This document shows, piece by piece, positions 19,290-30,140 of a stretch of 64,000 nucleotides of DNA. Origin of the DNA: Ctena decussata (lineage: Eukaryota > Mollusca > Bivalvia > Lucinida > Lucinidae); assembly GCA_963989385.1 (NCBI GenBank), contig OZ022499.1, positions 74,958,203-75,022,202 on the forward strand. The letters run 5' to 3'. Made by a program: the position numbers and the translations under genes. How positions within the stretch are numbered: the first letter of the stretch is position 1; every line of letters begins with the position of its first letter. Under the pieces are notes generated by a model. The model saw only the letters and a list, made by a program, of their open reading frames with translations. It made no database searches and had not been told where the DNA came from.

Positions 19290-20150
19290 CTCCAGACTGA
19301 CTGATCGGTCAGCCTTGTCTCTCCTGACTGGACTTGAGCAGTTGGTCTTAGACTAGTATTTGCATACAACACATCATATAGTGAATTTACCCTTATTATT
19401 GGGACACTGTGGGTCTAACCATCCAAGCAACAGTGTAGACCCAGGTCAGGCTGCTTCCATGAGCAGTCTGATCAGGATCTGCACGGGCTAAACGTCAACA
19501 TGTTGCTATTAGTGGGATACCACAACCTCAGTTTTGAACTAAAGAGGAAAATGAAACAAGAAGTCTCTGACATTTTATGTCACTGTTAATCAAATTATGT
19601 CATATTTCAGGTAAAACAACAAAAGTTTGAAAAAGTCACCTGCTACGCACGAGAGCAGAATTCCCGGCAAGCCATGTTTTGGTTTACAAGAACAGATCTT
19701 TTTCATGGTAAGAACTTTGTTTTCACGCTCCTCCCCCACAATATATATTGTAGTTCTCAGCAGAATCATCAATTTTGTTGAAAAATAAGAGAAACGGCTC
19801 ATTATCCCAAAAATTTGCTTATCTTTAGCTTTTTCGGGCTGCCTGTTCGAGTTAGTTTTGAGCCAATCTTGTGCTCTTGTAGGCTGATGGTGAATGATGC
19901 GTTGGAAAATAAAAACAGAGCTACTTAAAGAAAACATAATGCTTTAAGTATGATCAGAAGAGTGAGTTCTAGAAACAGTGTATCGGTCAAAAGACATGGG
20001 TCTGCACGTGCCGATAAAACATGATATTTCTTCTGACACCATAGACTGATTTCAGTGAAACTTGGTTTCTAACTTCCAATTAAGGTACTCTTTTTCTATA
20101 ATGTAACCTGGACAATCTTGCCAGTTTAAGTGAAATAAATAGTTATATGT
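19290..20150 (+). repeat. Direct segmental duplication, left copy
   Basis: From GACTGGACTTGAGCAGTTGG to CCAGTTTAAGTGAAATAAAT this segment closely matches 27640-28440, apart from a replaced stretch at 19775-19935. It contains a GTGTAGA foldback (19429-19492) and the exon-like frame at 19611-19707. Confidence 0.85.
19611..19707 (+). CDS. Candidate internal coding exon (copy a), protein not recognised
   Basis: A polypyrimidine-containing acceptor (CATATTTCAG) precedes the segment and a strong donor (GTAAGAAC) follows. Of the three frames only one is open, and it is open throughout the 97 nt: VKQQKFEKV, then CYAREQNSRQAMFWFTRTD, then LFH. It enters in phase 0 and leaves in phase 1. The copy at 27942-28038 has the same length, frame and splice signals, with substitutions but no indel, which argues for past coding use. 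I do not recognise the family. It could be a host exon or part of a transposon gene captured in the duplication. A possible next exon with compatible phase is at 28632. No upstream exon was found. Confidence 0.45.
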
Positions 20151-20324
20151 TTATGATAAATCACAGAAATGAATGTAAAACCAAAAATGGAACAAGACCA
20201 TTTCTATTGTTTTTCTTAATTCTTGGAAAGAGTTATAGGTCAGGCAAACAATGTACCATCATACAAATTTTGATCCACTGAGAAAATCAAGTTACTTCCT
20301 CTAGGGAGTACATGCAGTATGCCC

Positions 20325-21835
20325 TGGATTGCTGGAAGCTACTCAACAACAGATCATATTTTTGTCTTAAACTCGCTGATTGAAATTTTGAAAGCCAGCA
20401 AGCAAACGCTATTTTGTGCCTTCGTAGATTTTTCCCAAGCCTTCGATTCCATTTGGAGAGTCGGTTTGTGGAGAAAACTACTGTTTAACGCAGTGGACGG
20501 TAAATTCTTTCGTATTATCCATTCCATGTATGAAAATATTAAATCGTGTGTTAAGTTAGATAATCAATCGTCCTCCTTTTTCGCTAGTGAATGTGGGGTT
20601 ATGCAGGGTGAAAATCTCTCACCGCTATTATTTTCTCTGTACTTAAATGATCTTCAGAGTTGTCTCCTATCTGGTGGCGTTGAAAGTTTGGATCTTGAAA
20701 TTGTTACACAAGAACTGCACGTATACTTAAAACTGCTATTGCTACTTTATGCAGATGATACAGTGATTATTTCAAATGACAAAGAAAATTTTCAAACATA
20801 TTTAGATAACTTTTATGAATACTGTACGATATGGAAACTTAACATCAATTTTGACAAAACAAAAATTGTAATTTTTAATTCGAAATCTGAAAACAACCCC
20901 ATATTCAAATTAGGAGCAAATGATATCCAAGTAGTTGATACCTTTAAATATTTAGGTGTGATTTTATCTAAGTCCGGTAGCTTCTTAAAAACAAGGAAAC
21001 ATATAGCAGAGCAGGCAAAAAAAGCAATGCGTCTTTTATTCATCTGAGCAAATAATCTGGAGTTACCATTAGACCTACAATTAAAACTTTTCGATAATAC
21101 AGTCCTCCCTATCTTAACATATGGTTCTGAAGTCTGGGGCTACGAAAATAACGGTATCATCGAACGAATATATACAGAATTCTTAGGACGAATTTCAAGA
21201 AGTAGGAAAAGCACTCCTAAATATATTTTATATGCAGAACTAGGAAGATATAGAAATCACTATTAAGCAAAGAATGATAAACTTTTGGGTTAGATTACTG
21301 AAAGAGAAAATATCTAAGCTGTCTTATAATATGTATCTGTTTATACTACATTCGAATCATGTTCATTCCGAATGGATTCATCATATAAAATCAATACTAA
21401 ACAGCACTGGAAGGCCCGATATATGGTTAGGGCAGTCAAACCAAACGTCTGTTTTAGTAGGGAAGTTAATTAAACCCATTTTGCAAGATCAGTACTTCCA
21501 GTCGTGGAATTCACAACTGGACACCTCATCTAAGGTATGCAATTATAGCTTATTTAAAACCGGTATTTGTTGTGAAAAATATACAACTGTCCTAAATGTG
21601 TCAATGTTATATTCGATGTTAAAATTTAGAACATCTAACCATAAACTTCCAGTTGAAGTCGGACGATGGAACAATACCGAATTGATAGACAGGACATGTA
21701 ATCTTTGCCAACTAAACGATATTGGGGATGAATTCCACTTCTTATTAATCTGCCTTTTTTTTCAAAAAAAACGAACGGAATTTGTATATCAATCAGTATT
21801 ACTATCGGTCACCGAATATAATATAATATAAAGAG
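20325..21835 (+). pseudogene. CR1/jockey-like LINE reverse transcriptase, 5'-truncated and decayed
   Basis: The frame opens inside the fingers (GSYSTTDHIFVLNSLIEIL), then motif A (FVDFSQAFDSIW), motif B (GVMQGENLSPLLFSLYLND; RQGENLSPLLF expected), motif C with an intact catalytic pair (LLYADDTVII) and the thumb (KTKIVIF, FKYLGVIL). A TGA at 21045 interrupts it, the same frame resumes (LTYGSEVWGY), and a frameshift near 21245 leads to the C-terminal part (QRMINFWVRLLKEK) ending in a zinc-knuckle-like C..C...H....C (CNLCQ, EFHFLLIC). The endonuclease is absent, as expected after 5' truncation. The clade assignment is by motif style only. A different 3' LINE fragment with a similar C-terminus lies at 47113. 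Confidence 0.85.
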
Positions 21836-22149
21836 CTCTTACAAATACAGTCCGAAATAAAATTGAAACGTTTAAGTAAATTTATGAGAGTAATAATGAA
21901 CCCGTTTTCGTAAGTTGCGAGTGGTGGTTTTCCGTATAAACGGTACTAGCCACTGTAATTTTGAAACACATGTTGAATACTTTATCAGAAAATGTACTTA
22001 GGTGCCTCCAACTGCATGCGATTGCGCTAGACAGCGTCAGTCATGTGAATTGGTGACACCACCCATGATGATACATTCTTCATATGTGACGTCGCATTGA
22101 ACCCGATTTGCGCATAATTGTAATTTAAAAAATACATAAATATATGTGT

Positions 22150-22297
22150 TGGTTGATTTGATGCTTAACGTCCACGGTAAACAACTAAGGTCATGTCGGG
22201 ACGGTCAGTTAACCTAACCACACTATTCCTGGGCAGGCTTAGACCTCCTAAGCGGTTAACCAGTACTAAGTGCACATACTTTCGCCAGTAACTGACA
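22150..22297 (-). mobile_element. 5'-truncated SINE (GGCCGGGTTGCGC family) with target-site duplication
   Basis: On the minus strand it begins TTGTCAGTTACTGGCG and runs to the GATGCTTAACGTCC-complement tail; the tRNA-like head is missing. The 12-bp repeat AAATATATGTGT flanks it at 22138-22149 and 22298-22309. The duplication shows that truncation happened at insertion, not by later deletion. Confidence 0.85.
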
Positions 22298-22309
22298 AAA
22301 TATATGTGT

Positions 22310-23283
22310 GATGTTGTTTAAGTTCATTGTCTAGTGTATATAATCTAACGGATCCTGTTGTTTATTGTATCAACGCAGGAAAATCTCCGAAGAACCCATT
22401 TCTCTGGGATGCAAATGTGGCTTCTTCAGTCAGTTTATCCGTCTAAAAGCATGAACTGTTAAGCCTCGAAACGCAGCCGCAATGAGACTACTCATTTAAA
22501 TGTCTTCCCTTTGCATCCTGAAGAAGAGGTTCTATTTTTGTGTATTTCGAGGGTATTGCCTACCTTATTATGCTCGGACCTGTTAATTAATACGGTATAA
22601 ACTGTAATAATTGTCTGTGCCAGCAGTAGCTTCCGACCAGATAGCAGTTTATAGAAGTTTCCGACATGATAATCAAACATGTAGAAGCTTTGATGTCGCA
22701 GAGATCATAGCATTTCCACTGGTCAAATGGCACTGGGTCGGCATTGGGCCAATGTTGACCCAGCGCCTGCTGCAAATAGCTTTATTATTATTATTCATTA
22801 TTGTTGTTGCTTTCAATATCCAAGATTGTAAATAAATTGAATGTATTATATTTCCCGCAACAAGGGAATGAGTTAGAGCAATTCAGTTTAAAAAGAGTTG
22901 CTGTGAAGACATACCACTATGTTTACCTACTATCACTTTCTGCGAGCTGACAGAGCTGTGTGAAATGGCAACAACGTTATTCTGGCTATGTGTTTTCCTC
23001 TGCCATTTTTATAGTGGGATGCAATTTCTGTGACTTCCTATTTGCGTCCCTGGTCGGTGGATCCTTCCGAAATGAGAGGTTGCTCTTAAAGGGAAGAATG
23101 TCCCATTGTGGAACAAATTCTTCCGTCTGGGAGCTGACCGTCTTTGGGAAGGATGCGAGTATGAGGTTGGCAAAGTCGCTTCCCCTGAGGGTGTGTCGGT
23201 TCGTCCTAATAATTTGTTAGAGGAGAAAATACCAGCTTCATTAAATTCCCTGGTTTGCATTACCTCCGATTTGTTACTAATAA
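22310..23283. other. No gene recognised
   Basis: Unique-looking sequence with short open frames (for example a minus-strand frame near 22490-22680 and a plus-strand frame at 23106-23294). None resembles a known domain, and no splice-flanked conserved exon stands out. Confidence 0.5.
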
Positions 23284-23374
23284 CGCAGCGCTGAATCAAC
23301 GTCGATTCAACGTCACGTCACGACGTTGAATCGACGTTGATGCAATGTTGAGCCAGCAATGTGTGCTTGCTAGG
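23284..23374. mobile_element. CCCAGCAGGCAC foldback MITE, GTTGAATCAAC subfamily (left end worn)
   Basis: GCTGAATCAACGTCGATTC to GTTGATGCAATGTTG, then AATGTGTGCTTGCTAGG as the right terminus. Confidence 0.65.
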
Positions 23375-23830
23375 TTTAAGTCAAGTCAAAGGGTGGTAAC
23401 CGTCAAATTTTCCCTAAATAGTTGAGAGGTATAGTATGTTTTTTGTTTTGTATAAAGTATTTCGCCCTCTCAAATCAGATGATATTACATGTACATGTAT
23501 ATCTTGATATTATCATATAAAATATAGCTAGGTGAGTTGCTAATGGGGATGGCTCCAAAATACTCTGCTTGTACAACTGGTCGCGGTGCTGGTGATATTT
23601 CGCAGCCAGCAAGATTTAAACAAAGTTCTACAAAAGAAATGTTAAGGAAAATCAGCTTTGCCGACTGTATTCAGTCGAGAACTCATGTCAACGCGGAGGC
23701 CCATAAAGCCTTGTCTTGTGCCCTTCCACGGAGCCTAGTCGGTGAGGCGGCTCTGGGGAGGGGCACGTGATCCTGTGACTCTGTATATAGAAATCGGTAA
23801 TATGGAGCTCAATGTCCCCTTGCCAGCTCA

Positions 23831-25810
23831 CCCACAGGGCACGCAGCGTTGAATCTGTCAGAGACTGGTTTTTCCCCCTTTCCCCCCGGAACAATGGCTA
23901 TAGGAAGGTCGACTACATAGTGAATTGTCCGGACCTCATAGAGCCACTTTTCCCCCATAGTCCTTTTTCCCCCACCGGGAAATTGGTTATTAGTGAATTT
24001 TGCATGGCTATTGGTATTTTGCGGAACGGAACGAAACGGATCGGAATGAAACAGAGACATTTCACGGAATAAATCGCATTAGAAATGTATCAATACTTCA
24101 AGGGAGGTAATAAACGTGATTAATTAAAAATATCAATATGCGAATTCAGCAGCCATATTTTTATAATAATCAATAATTACTTATTTAAGAACCGGAGCGG
24201 GTGTGATTCTTCCAATCGCAGATATTTACATACCAACAGATACGCATGCAAGCTTACAGGAAGATGTACGAACGGGTGTTTTGTCCAGTCATGTTTAATT
24301 TAGCAGGCAGTTTATTACATTGAAAATAATAACCGGACGTGTGTCCCGATGGACACGAAAGGTGAACACTAGTCCAGGCACACCGCTGCACGCACGCATA
24401 GATGAACGTTTGTACAAACACAAAATTATACAAATTTATGCACACAAACACGTACACTCACAGCCGTTTTTGGCTAACACGGAAAAGCAAAATGCCTGCA
24501 TATTTTCCCCAAAATGAAAATAAGACAGACTGATGGACACATGCATGCGTTTCTAGCATGTGTTGTCCATCGATATTTTACGGACACATACTCGTATTTC
24601 TGTTTCAGTTATGAACCTCACTATAATGATTGGAGAAGGAGCAAATTCCATTATGCAGCGTGTTTTTCTGCAATCATTTCACCAGGGGGAAAATCCACTA
24701 TACAGGGGGAAAACGACTATGCAAAAACACCTATAGTAGATTTTCCCCGGGGAAAATTGGCTATATAGTCATATATCTGGGGGGAAATTCTACTATACTG
24801 AAAGGATTTAAAAACTTCCACTTTTTATTGCTTGCTGCTGATCTGTTTACTCATGACAGTGTTGACTATTTAACGACAAAATGCTTGAAACTTATCAAAT
24901 TTAAAGATTACGAAGTTTATTTGTATCATTTACCTAAATGACGTCAGTAAAAGAGCGTTACGTCACTGAAATGCATAAGGCGACGCCGGCGTTATCTTAT
25001 GCAACACTCTTTCGACCACTTCTTACTGTCTTAATATTGTGACGTCATCAGCGTTGATTTGCAAGTATCACTGCGGATGATGCTGTCGCGCAAAGCCTAT
25101 TACGGAGACGGCGTCGACGTTAGCTTACGTCATGTCCTCTGGTTTTCAATCTTGGTTAGGTGCTTTTCTGACGGCCTTTTTAGCTTCCTGTAAACAGTGC
25201 ACGTCGTCTGAGATTGTAAATTGCCGTCATTAACGCATAAAGTTGTTCCGCGACGTCACCTTTTGAAATTTCAGCATTTATCTGGCCCAAAACTCTGCGC
25301 CTGTTTGCGATATTAATGCGCGGTAAGCTAACTAAAGCCACTGACCGAGTTTAAATTTTTAAAAATCAATTTGATATTGTAAGAGAAATGTTTCATCAGA
25401 AAACTGAATAAATGAAGCTATTCATCATTATGTAAACGGTACTAAAAACACGAGGCGCACGTGCTTGTTCCTGACCGATTCGGTTGAACGATTTCAAATT
25501 CCGTATATGGATAGTATCAGGTATAATAGAATATATATGCTGTAAACTTTTGGTGGGTGTAGCTGCATTCATTTTTGAGATATTCAAAATTAATGGGTGG
25601 AAGTTTTTAAATCCTTTCAGTATATATAGCCATTTTTCCGGTGGGAAATTCTACTATGGAAAAATCATAGTCATTTTTCCGGGGGGGGGGGACTACTAGG
25701 GGGGAAAAGCTACTCTCTGACAGAATCAACGTTTGATCAATGCTAGTTCGATGTCATGACGTTGGATCGGCGTTGACCTGACGTTTATTCAACGTCGTGT
25801 GCCTGTTGGG
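23831..25810. mobile_element. CCCAGCAGGCAC foldback MITE split by a 1.87 kb insertion
   Basis: The left part (23831-23855, CCCACAGGGCACGCAGCG, TTGAATC) and the right part (25723-25810, GAATCAACG to GTGTGCCTGTTGGG) make one 113-bp MITE. GAATC is present on both sides of the insert. Confidence 0.8.
23856..25722. mobile_element. 1.87 kb non-autonomous DNA element with 5-bp target duplication (GAATC)
   Basis: The left end TGTCAGAGACTGGTTTTTCC and the inverted right end TGTCAGAGAGTAGCTTTTCC match over more than 20 bp. GAATC flanks exactly (23851-23855, 25723-25727). The interior carries repeated GGGGGAAAA blocks separated by TCTACTATA-like phrases near both ends and in the middle (24660-24800). 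No transposase is recognisable; the open frames are accidental. Confidence 0.7.
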
Positions 25811-26737
25811 CTGCGATTTTTGTACATACCTGTTCGAAGTCACTATCATAATCCACTTATGGAATATTAATCCATGTTCAAAACAACAAAAAATAATAAT
25901 CATTATTATTATTATTATTATTATAACTGAAACACTAAAACATCTACTTATAGCGACCGCGTTGTAGAGGTGTGGTTTCTAATCTGTGCCAAGCTGGAAA
26001 AGTCCGTGTAGGAATGTAACGCTTTAGTGCTATCTGACCTCGATAATTTGTTGAATGAGTTTACAATCATTCTTCCCAAGTCAATGTCGGGAATACATTC
26101 GCATGATGATGACCTCGACCAACCACTGATTAGATATAGTTACTCTCATTTTTACTCATCACAGTTTTGTTTTCGTTGAATCTGTTGTAAAGACTAAGGT
26201 GATTCTGTCGACTTGAATGATTGTCGTGCACTGTGTGCTCGGGCTAGCCGGTACACTGGCACAGGATGATCAGGGTACCAACATCTTGGGCTATAGATTC
26301 TTTGAGATCCGTGGATTGTGCAGAGCATACGCTGATCAGACTGTGCCTTACCTACGTGCGTCCGGATATTCACTGCATCACATTCTGTGAAAATTTTAAA
26401 TTAGTGCTACGAAAATAACATGTTCTCCCTCAGATGAACATAAACATGTCAGACTGTCCGTATAGTCGCCTGATCTAGTGCAAAAATCAACATATTTTCT
26501 AACCTTATTTCACCTTCGCTAAAAGTGTGTTAATGTGTGTTCCTCATATGTCATGTTTCATGTCTTGAGAGAATAAAGTTTTGTCTGTCTGTCTGTCTGT
26601 CTTCATTTCTTTGTGTTTGGGGGGCACTATATAGATGGGGCACGCACCAGTCTACCTGCTATTGGTCTCTATGATGGTACCACTGCACTGACATGCCTAG
26701 GCAGTGAACATCTACATCTTGGGTAGTTGTTAAAGTA
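25811..26737. other. Non-coding; ATT and TGTC microsatellites
   Basis: (ATT)n at 25902-25925. GAGAATAAAGTTTTGTCTG leads into (TGTC)n at 26582-26602 and looks like the 3' tail of a retroelement, but no reverse transcriptase frame precedes it. Otherwise nothing is recognised. Confidence 0.5.
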
Positions 26738-27160
26738 GGGCGCGTTTACACGAGCAAAGTTTCTATGTCACAGAAACCTTAACAAAGAAAGTATGACAAA
26801 CATTTTGCGTTTACACGGAGCAAATTATTTGTTAAAGAAAATGTGCCATAGAATCTTTGTCACATAAATTTTGGCAATGAAATATTTGCTGCAGTGTTCA
26901 CACGACCAAATATTATACGTCAAAGTTACCTGCAGCGATGAAACAAAATCTTTGTCACATTTTCCACGCTTGTAGCAATGTTCTTTATTACATAATATTT
27001 AGCAAAGTTCCCCGTTTACACGGACAAATTTAATTTATCGAAGTAACTTTACCATATATATTTGTCAAAGAAACATTGTCATATTTAGGCATTTACACGA
27101 GCAAATTTTTCTGTGACAAACCTACTTTGTCATAGAAACTTTGGTCGTGTAAACGCGCCC
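26738..27160. mobile_element. GGGCGCGTTTACACGA inverted-repeat element
   Basis: GGGCGCGTTTACACGAGCAA at the left is inverted at the right (minus strand GGGCGCGTTTACACGACCAA) and the match extends through AGTTTCTATG. GTA is present on both sides (26735-26737, 27161-27163). Variants of TTTACACG.(G)CAAA recur about six times inside. It is 423 bp with no coding capacity. Confidence 0.75.
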
Positions 27161-27639
27161 GTAGTTAATATATCATATCACTGAGACTGCTTGAGGGCTA
27201 GTATGTGTTTATCCAAATTGTATAATATATATGGCACTTGTATCATCTGTTAGATGTGTTTGTATCTCTTTTTTTGCTCACATTCTGTGATTTGGAATTC
27301 TTTCCTTAATTTGTTTGGTTGCTCATTCTGTACCACCATGTGTGCTCCTATGAGGGCCGAAAATTCGTAATAAAGAGCTGGTATCTTGTACTTCCCCTGC
27401 ACTGTTGTTACAAACTACTCTGTAGTTAGCATTACCATGAAATTCTAGGAAAAAGTGCAGTATGCTCTATGTCAATCAGCAAAGACTTCACAAGTCTGAT
27501 ATTTTGTACAGTCTGATCCTGGTGTACTCTTCTGTACAAACTTTCAATTGAAATCCAAAGTCACACAATGGACTTGATTGCACAAGGTATGTTTTCTCCT
27601 GACATTGTATTCAAATTTAAGGCGAATCAGCCTGGTCTC
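27161..27639. other. No gene recognised
   Basis: Contains AATTCGTAATAAAGAGCTGG, resembling a retroelement 3' tail, near 27362. Nothing else is supported. Confidence 0.45.
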
Positions 27640-28185
27640 ACCTGACTGACAGGTCTGACTGGACTTGAGCAGTTGGTCTGAGACTAGTATTTGCATACAA
27701 CATATCATATACTGTATTTACCCTTATTATTGGGACACTGTGGGTCTACCCATCCAAGCAACAGTGTAGACCCAGGTCAGGCTGTTTCCATGAGCAGTCT
27801 GATCAGGGTCTGCACGGGCTAAACATCAACATGTGGCTATTAGTGGGATACCACAACCTCAGTTTTGAACTAAAGAGGAAAATTAAACAAGAAGTCTCTG
27901 ACATTTTATGTCACTGTTAATCAAATTATTTCATATTTCAGGTAAAACAACAAAAGTTTGAAAAGGTCATCTGCTACGAACGGAAGCAGAATTCCCAGCA
28001 AGCCATGTTTTGGTTTACAAGAACAGATCTTTTTCATGGTAAGAACTTTGTTTTCATGCCCCTTCACCGCAACATATATTGTAGTTCTCAGCAGAATCAT
28101 CAGTTTTGTTAACTGTAAATAGCCAAAAACCGTTAAAACGGCTATTTACAGTCAACTGCCAATAGACATTTTAACGTTTTTTGGC

Positions 28186-28225
<40 letters not shown>

Positions 28226-28440
28226 GCTTTAAGTATGATCACTAGAGTGAGTTCCAGATACAGTGTATCGGTCAGAAGACTTGGGTCTGCACGTACCGAT
28301 AAAACATGATATTAAGTACCTTCTTCTGACACCATAGACTGATTTCAGTGAAACTTGGTTTCTAACTTCCAATTAAGGTACTCTTTTCTATAATGTAATA
28401 CTGGGCAGTTTGGCCAGTTTAAGTGAAATAAATAGGTGGC
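27640..28440 (+). repeat. Direct segmental duplication, right copy
   Basis: Matches 19290-20150. It differs by a perfect 13-bp-stem hairpin (ACTGTAAATAGCC at 28112-28124, complement at 28140-28152) and an (AAT)n tract at 28186-28221 in place of the left copy's 19775-19935. The foldback at 27761-27822 and the exon-like frame are retained. Confidence 0.85.
27942..28038 (+). CDS. Candidate internal coding exon (copy b), protein not recognised
   Basis: Same 97-nt length, acceptor (CATATTTCAG) and donor (GTAAGAAC) as copy a at 19611. The frame is again open throughout: VKQQKFEKV, CYERKQNSQQAMFWFTRTD, LFH. Relative to copy a there are at least four amino-acid changes (T/I, A/E, E/K, R/Q) and no stop or indel. 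Two tandem exons with equal length and phase could be spliced alternatively, or the pair could be a neutral duplication. Joining to 28632 is phase-compatible. The function is unknown. Confidence 0.45.
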
Positions 28441-28631
28441 GTACCACCATTGACGTTACATTGTTTTGGAACGTGTAAAGTAGTTCCTAAAAAAACAACA
28501 AAATCCTGATTTGAAGGTGCCCCATGTGAGAATAATAAAATACAAGCTTGATTTGGTTGTTTTAGGTGGGACTGGAACTAATGATTAGTGATGTTTGAAC
28601 ACAATGAAAATGGCCCTATTTTTTGTTTCAG

Positions 28632-28829
28632 AAAGAGGCAAGAACCTAAGAGGTTTCCCCAAATTGGCCACCTTGAAAGTGCATTTGGATACCCCAGTCA
28701 ATAATTGGGACCTGTCACGGGAAAAGATGGTGGTGACGGTATAGTGAAAGTATGCAGGAGCTGTTTGAGTCTGCTTGCCCTAAAGACTGAGACAGGAGGC
28801 GTCAACAGATTTGGGATGGTCATCATTCG
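28632..28829 (+). CDS. Candidate downstream exon, frame broken in the middle
   Basis: Acceptor TTTTTTGTTTCAG and donor GTAAGTACTGG bracket 198 nt. Entered in phase 1 from the 97-nt exon, it reads ERGKNLRGFPKLATLKVHL, DTPVNNWDLSREKMVVTV and then a stop. From about 28725 a different frame is open to the donor (GDGIVKVCRSCLSLLALK onward). Either the stop ends a real protein and the donor is chance, or one indel has shifted the frame. No known domain is recognised. Confidence is limited because neither conservation nor transcripts can be checked. Confidence 0.35.
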
Positions 28830-28895
28830 GTAAGTACTGGAATCTTTATAACTTTGCATGCAGGCCTAAGTCAATGGGCGAAATTAATAGTAGTA

Positions 28896-29141
28896 CGGGG
28901 ATTTTACGCTAGCACAACTGGAAACCAGCTGCCAATCCATTTCCCGTTATTTTTATGGGCGTTTGTTTGAAATTACAATATGGTAGTGTTATGTTTACTT
29001 GCCGCACTCGAAAATACCTTTATAGTTTTGAAGGCAATTGACCAAAACAACACCTGTCCTATTCTACTCTGCCTGGTAATTCCTGTAAATATAACGATGG
29101 ACTGGCAGCTGGTTGCCAGTTATTCTAACGTAAATTCTTCG
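28896..29141. mobile_element. ACGG-type MITE, copy 3
   Basis: AACTGGAAACCAGCTGCCAA and CTGGCAGCTGGTTGCCAG are inverted, with a shorter centre than copies 1 and 2. Confidence 0.7.
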
Positions 29142-29874
29142 AAATATGGACTTTTCTGCGTAATACAAAGTTAATTCTTGCGCATGCGCGTCCAAGAATA
29201 ATTGAGTTATGCCCCTAATTTGAATTTGGCATTTATCCAACATCTGAAGTGCTTGACCAAGGAAACTGATTTGTTGTATATCGATAGCCCTTGATATGTG
29301 AAAAAAATTTGATAAAGCTGAGGAAGTTATCTCCCCGTTTTGAGACTTTCGGACTTATTCATTTTGCTACAAGAACTTAACAATATATCTGGAGAACCAT
29401 TTGAGCCAGGAGGCGTAGCTACCTGTACGCAAATACGCAGATGCGTATTGAAATTTTGTCATATTGACAAAATTTCAACACGCTCAGCATATTTTCATTC
29501 TAAAATGCGGTAAATTAGGCAATTATTTTAATCACAAACTGCCAACTGGCTAAAGGAAGGGGCTAAACCCCATTTTCCACTAAAGCAATATGGAAACCCT
29601 TTTTGTGCATATCGTGTATTTCCACTAGGTGCGCCCTTGTATACGTAACGAGATGCGAGACCGCAAAAAAGAAAACTTAAGCTATGTGAGTAAGTTGAGT
29701 ACCCAGATAAGCCTGCGAATATGAGCAAATTGCTGACAGTCTTTGACAGTCTTCAGTTTTCAATATTCATACTTCTTAGGTTTCATAGACTGATTAAGGA
29801 AAAATAGAATACACTAATCAGACTTCGTGGACATGCAGCTGATATGGGTTCTCTCTGTTAGAACATGGGTGGAT
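29142..29874. other. No gene; fragments of older repeats
   Basis: TTATGCCCCTAATTTGAATT and ATATCTGGAGAACCATTTG are phrases of the element at 17157. The rest is unrecognised. Confidence 0.45.
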
Positions 29875-30011
29875 GCGGTCGGGCGATGGTGTTGGGTAAC
29901 TTTTAGCGCCGGGGCGCCCTTTTAATTTGGATAATAGTATGGCAAGCCGCCTTGATCTACTTTGCTTCGGATGGGAGTTGTTTGTATATTTTTCTCTCGC
30001 CTATCATATCT

Positions 30012-30060
<49 letters not shown>

Positions 30061-30125
30061 GAGACGGCTCGATATGGACCGAAATACTCTCTCAAAGAGC
30101 CGTTAAACCCGAAACAACCAACAAT
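29875..30125 (+). repeat. CT-repeat SINE unit with a 43-bp CT tract
   Basis: GGTCGGGCGATGGTGTTGG, AATTTGGATAATAGTATGG, the (CT)n tract at 30016-30058, GGGAGACGGCTCGATATGG, GAGCCGTTAAACCC and CAACCAAC tail. A full-length example of the family. Confidence 0.75.
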
Positions 30126-30140
30126 CTGTTCGCACATTTT

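Noticed and set aside
23537..23770. Open frame of 77 codons starting MLMGMAPKYSACTTG
   Set aside because: It reads like protein by composition but has no recognisable domain, no homologous second copy and no splice context.
26390..26602. Host gene 3' end with AATAAA
   Set aside because: AATAAA followed by (TGTC)n looks like a retroelement tail; no coding exon precedes it.
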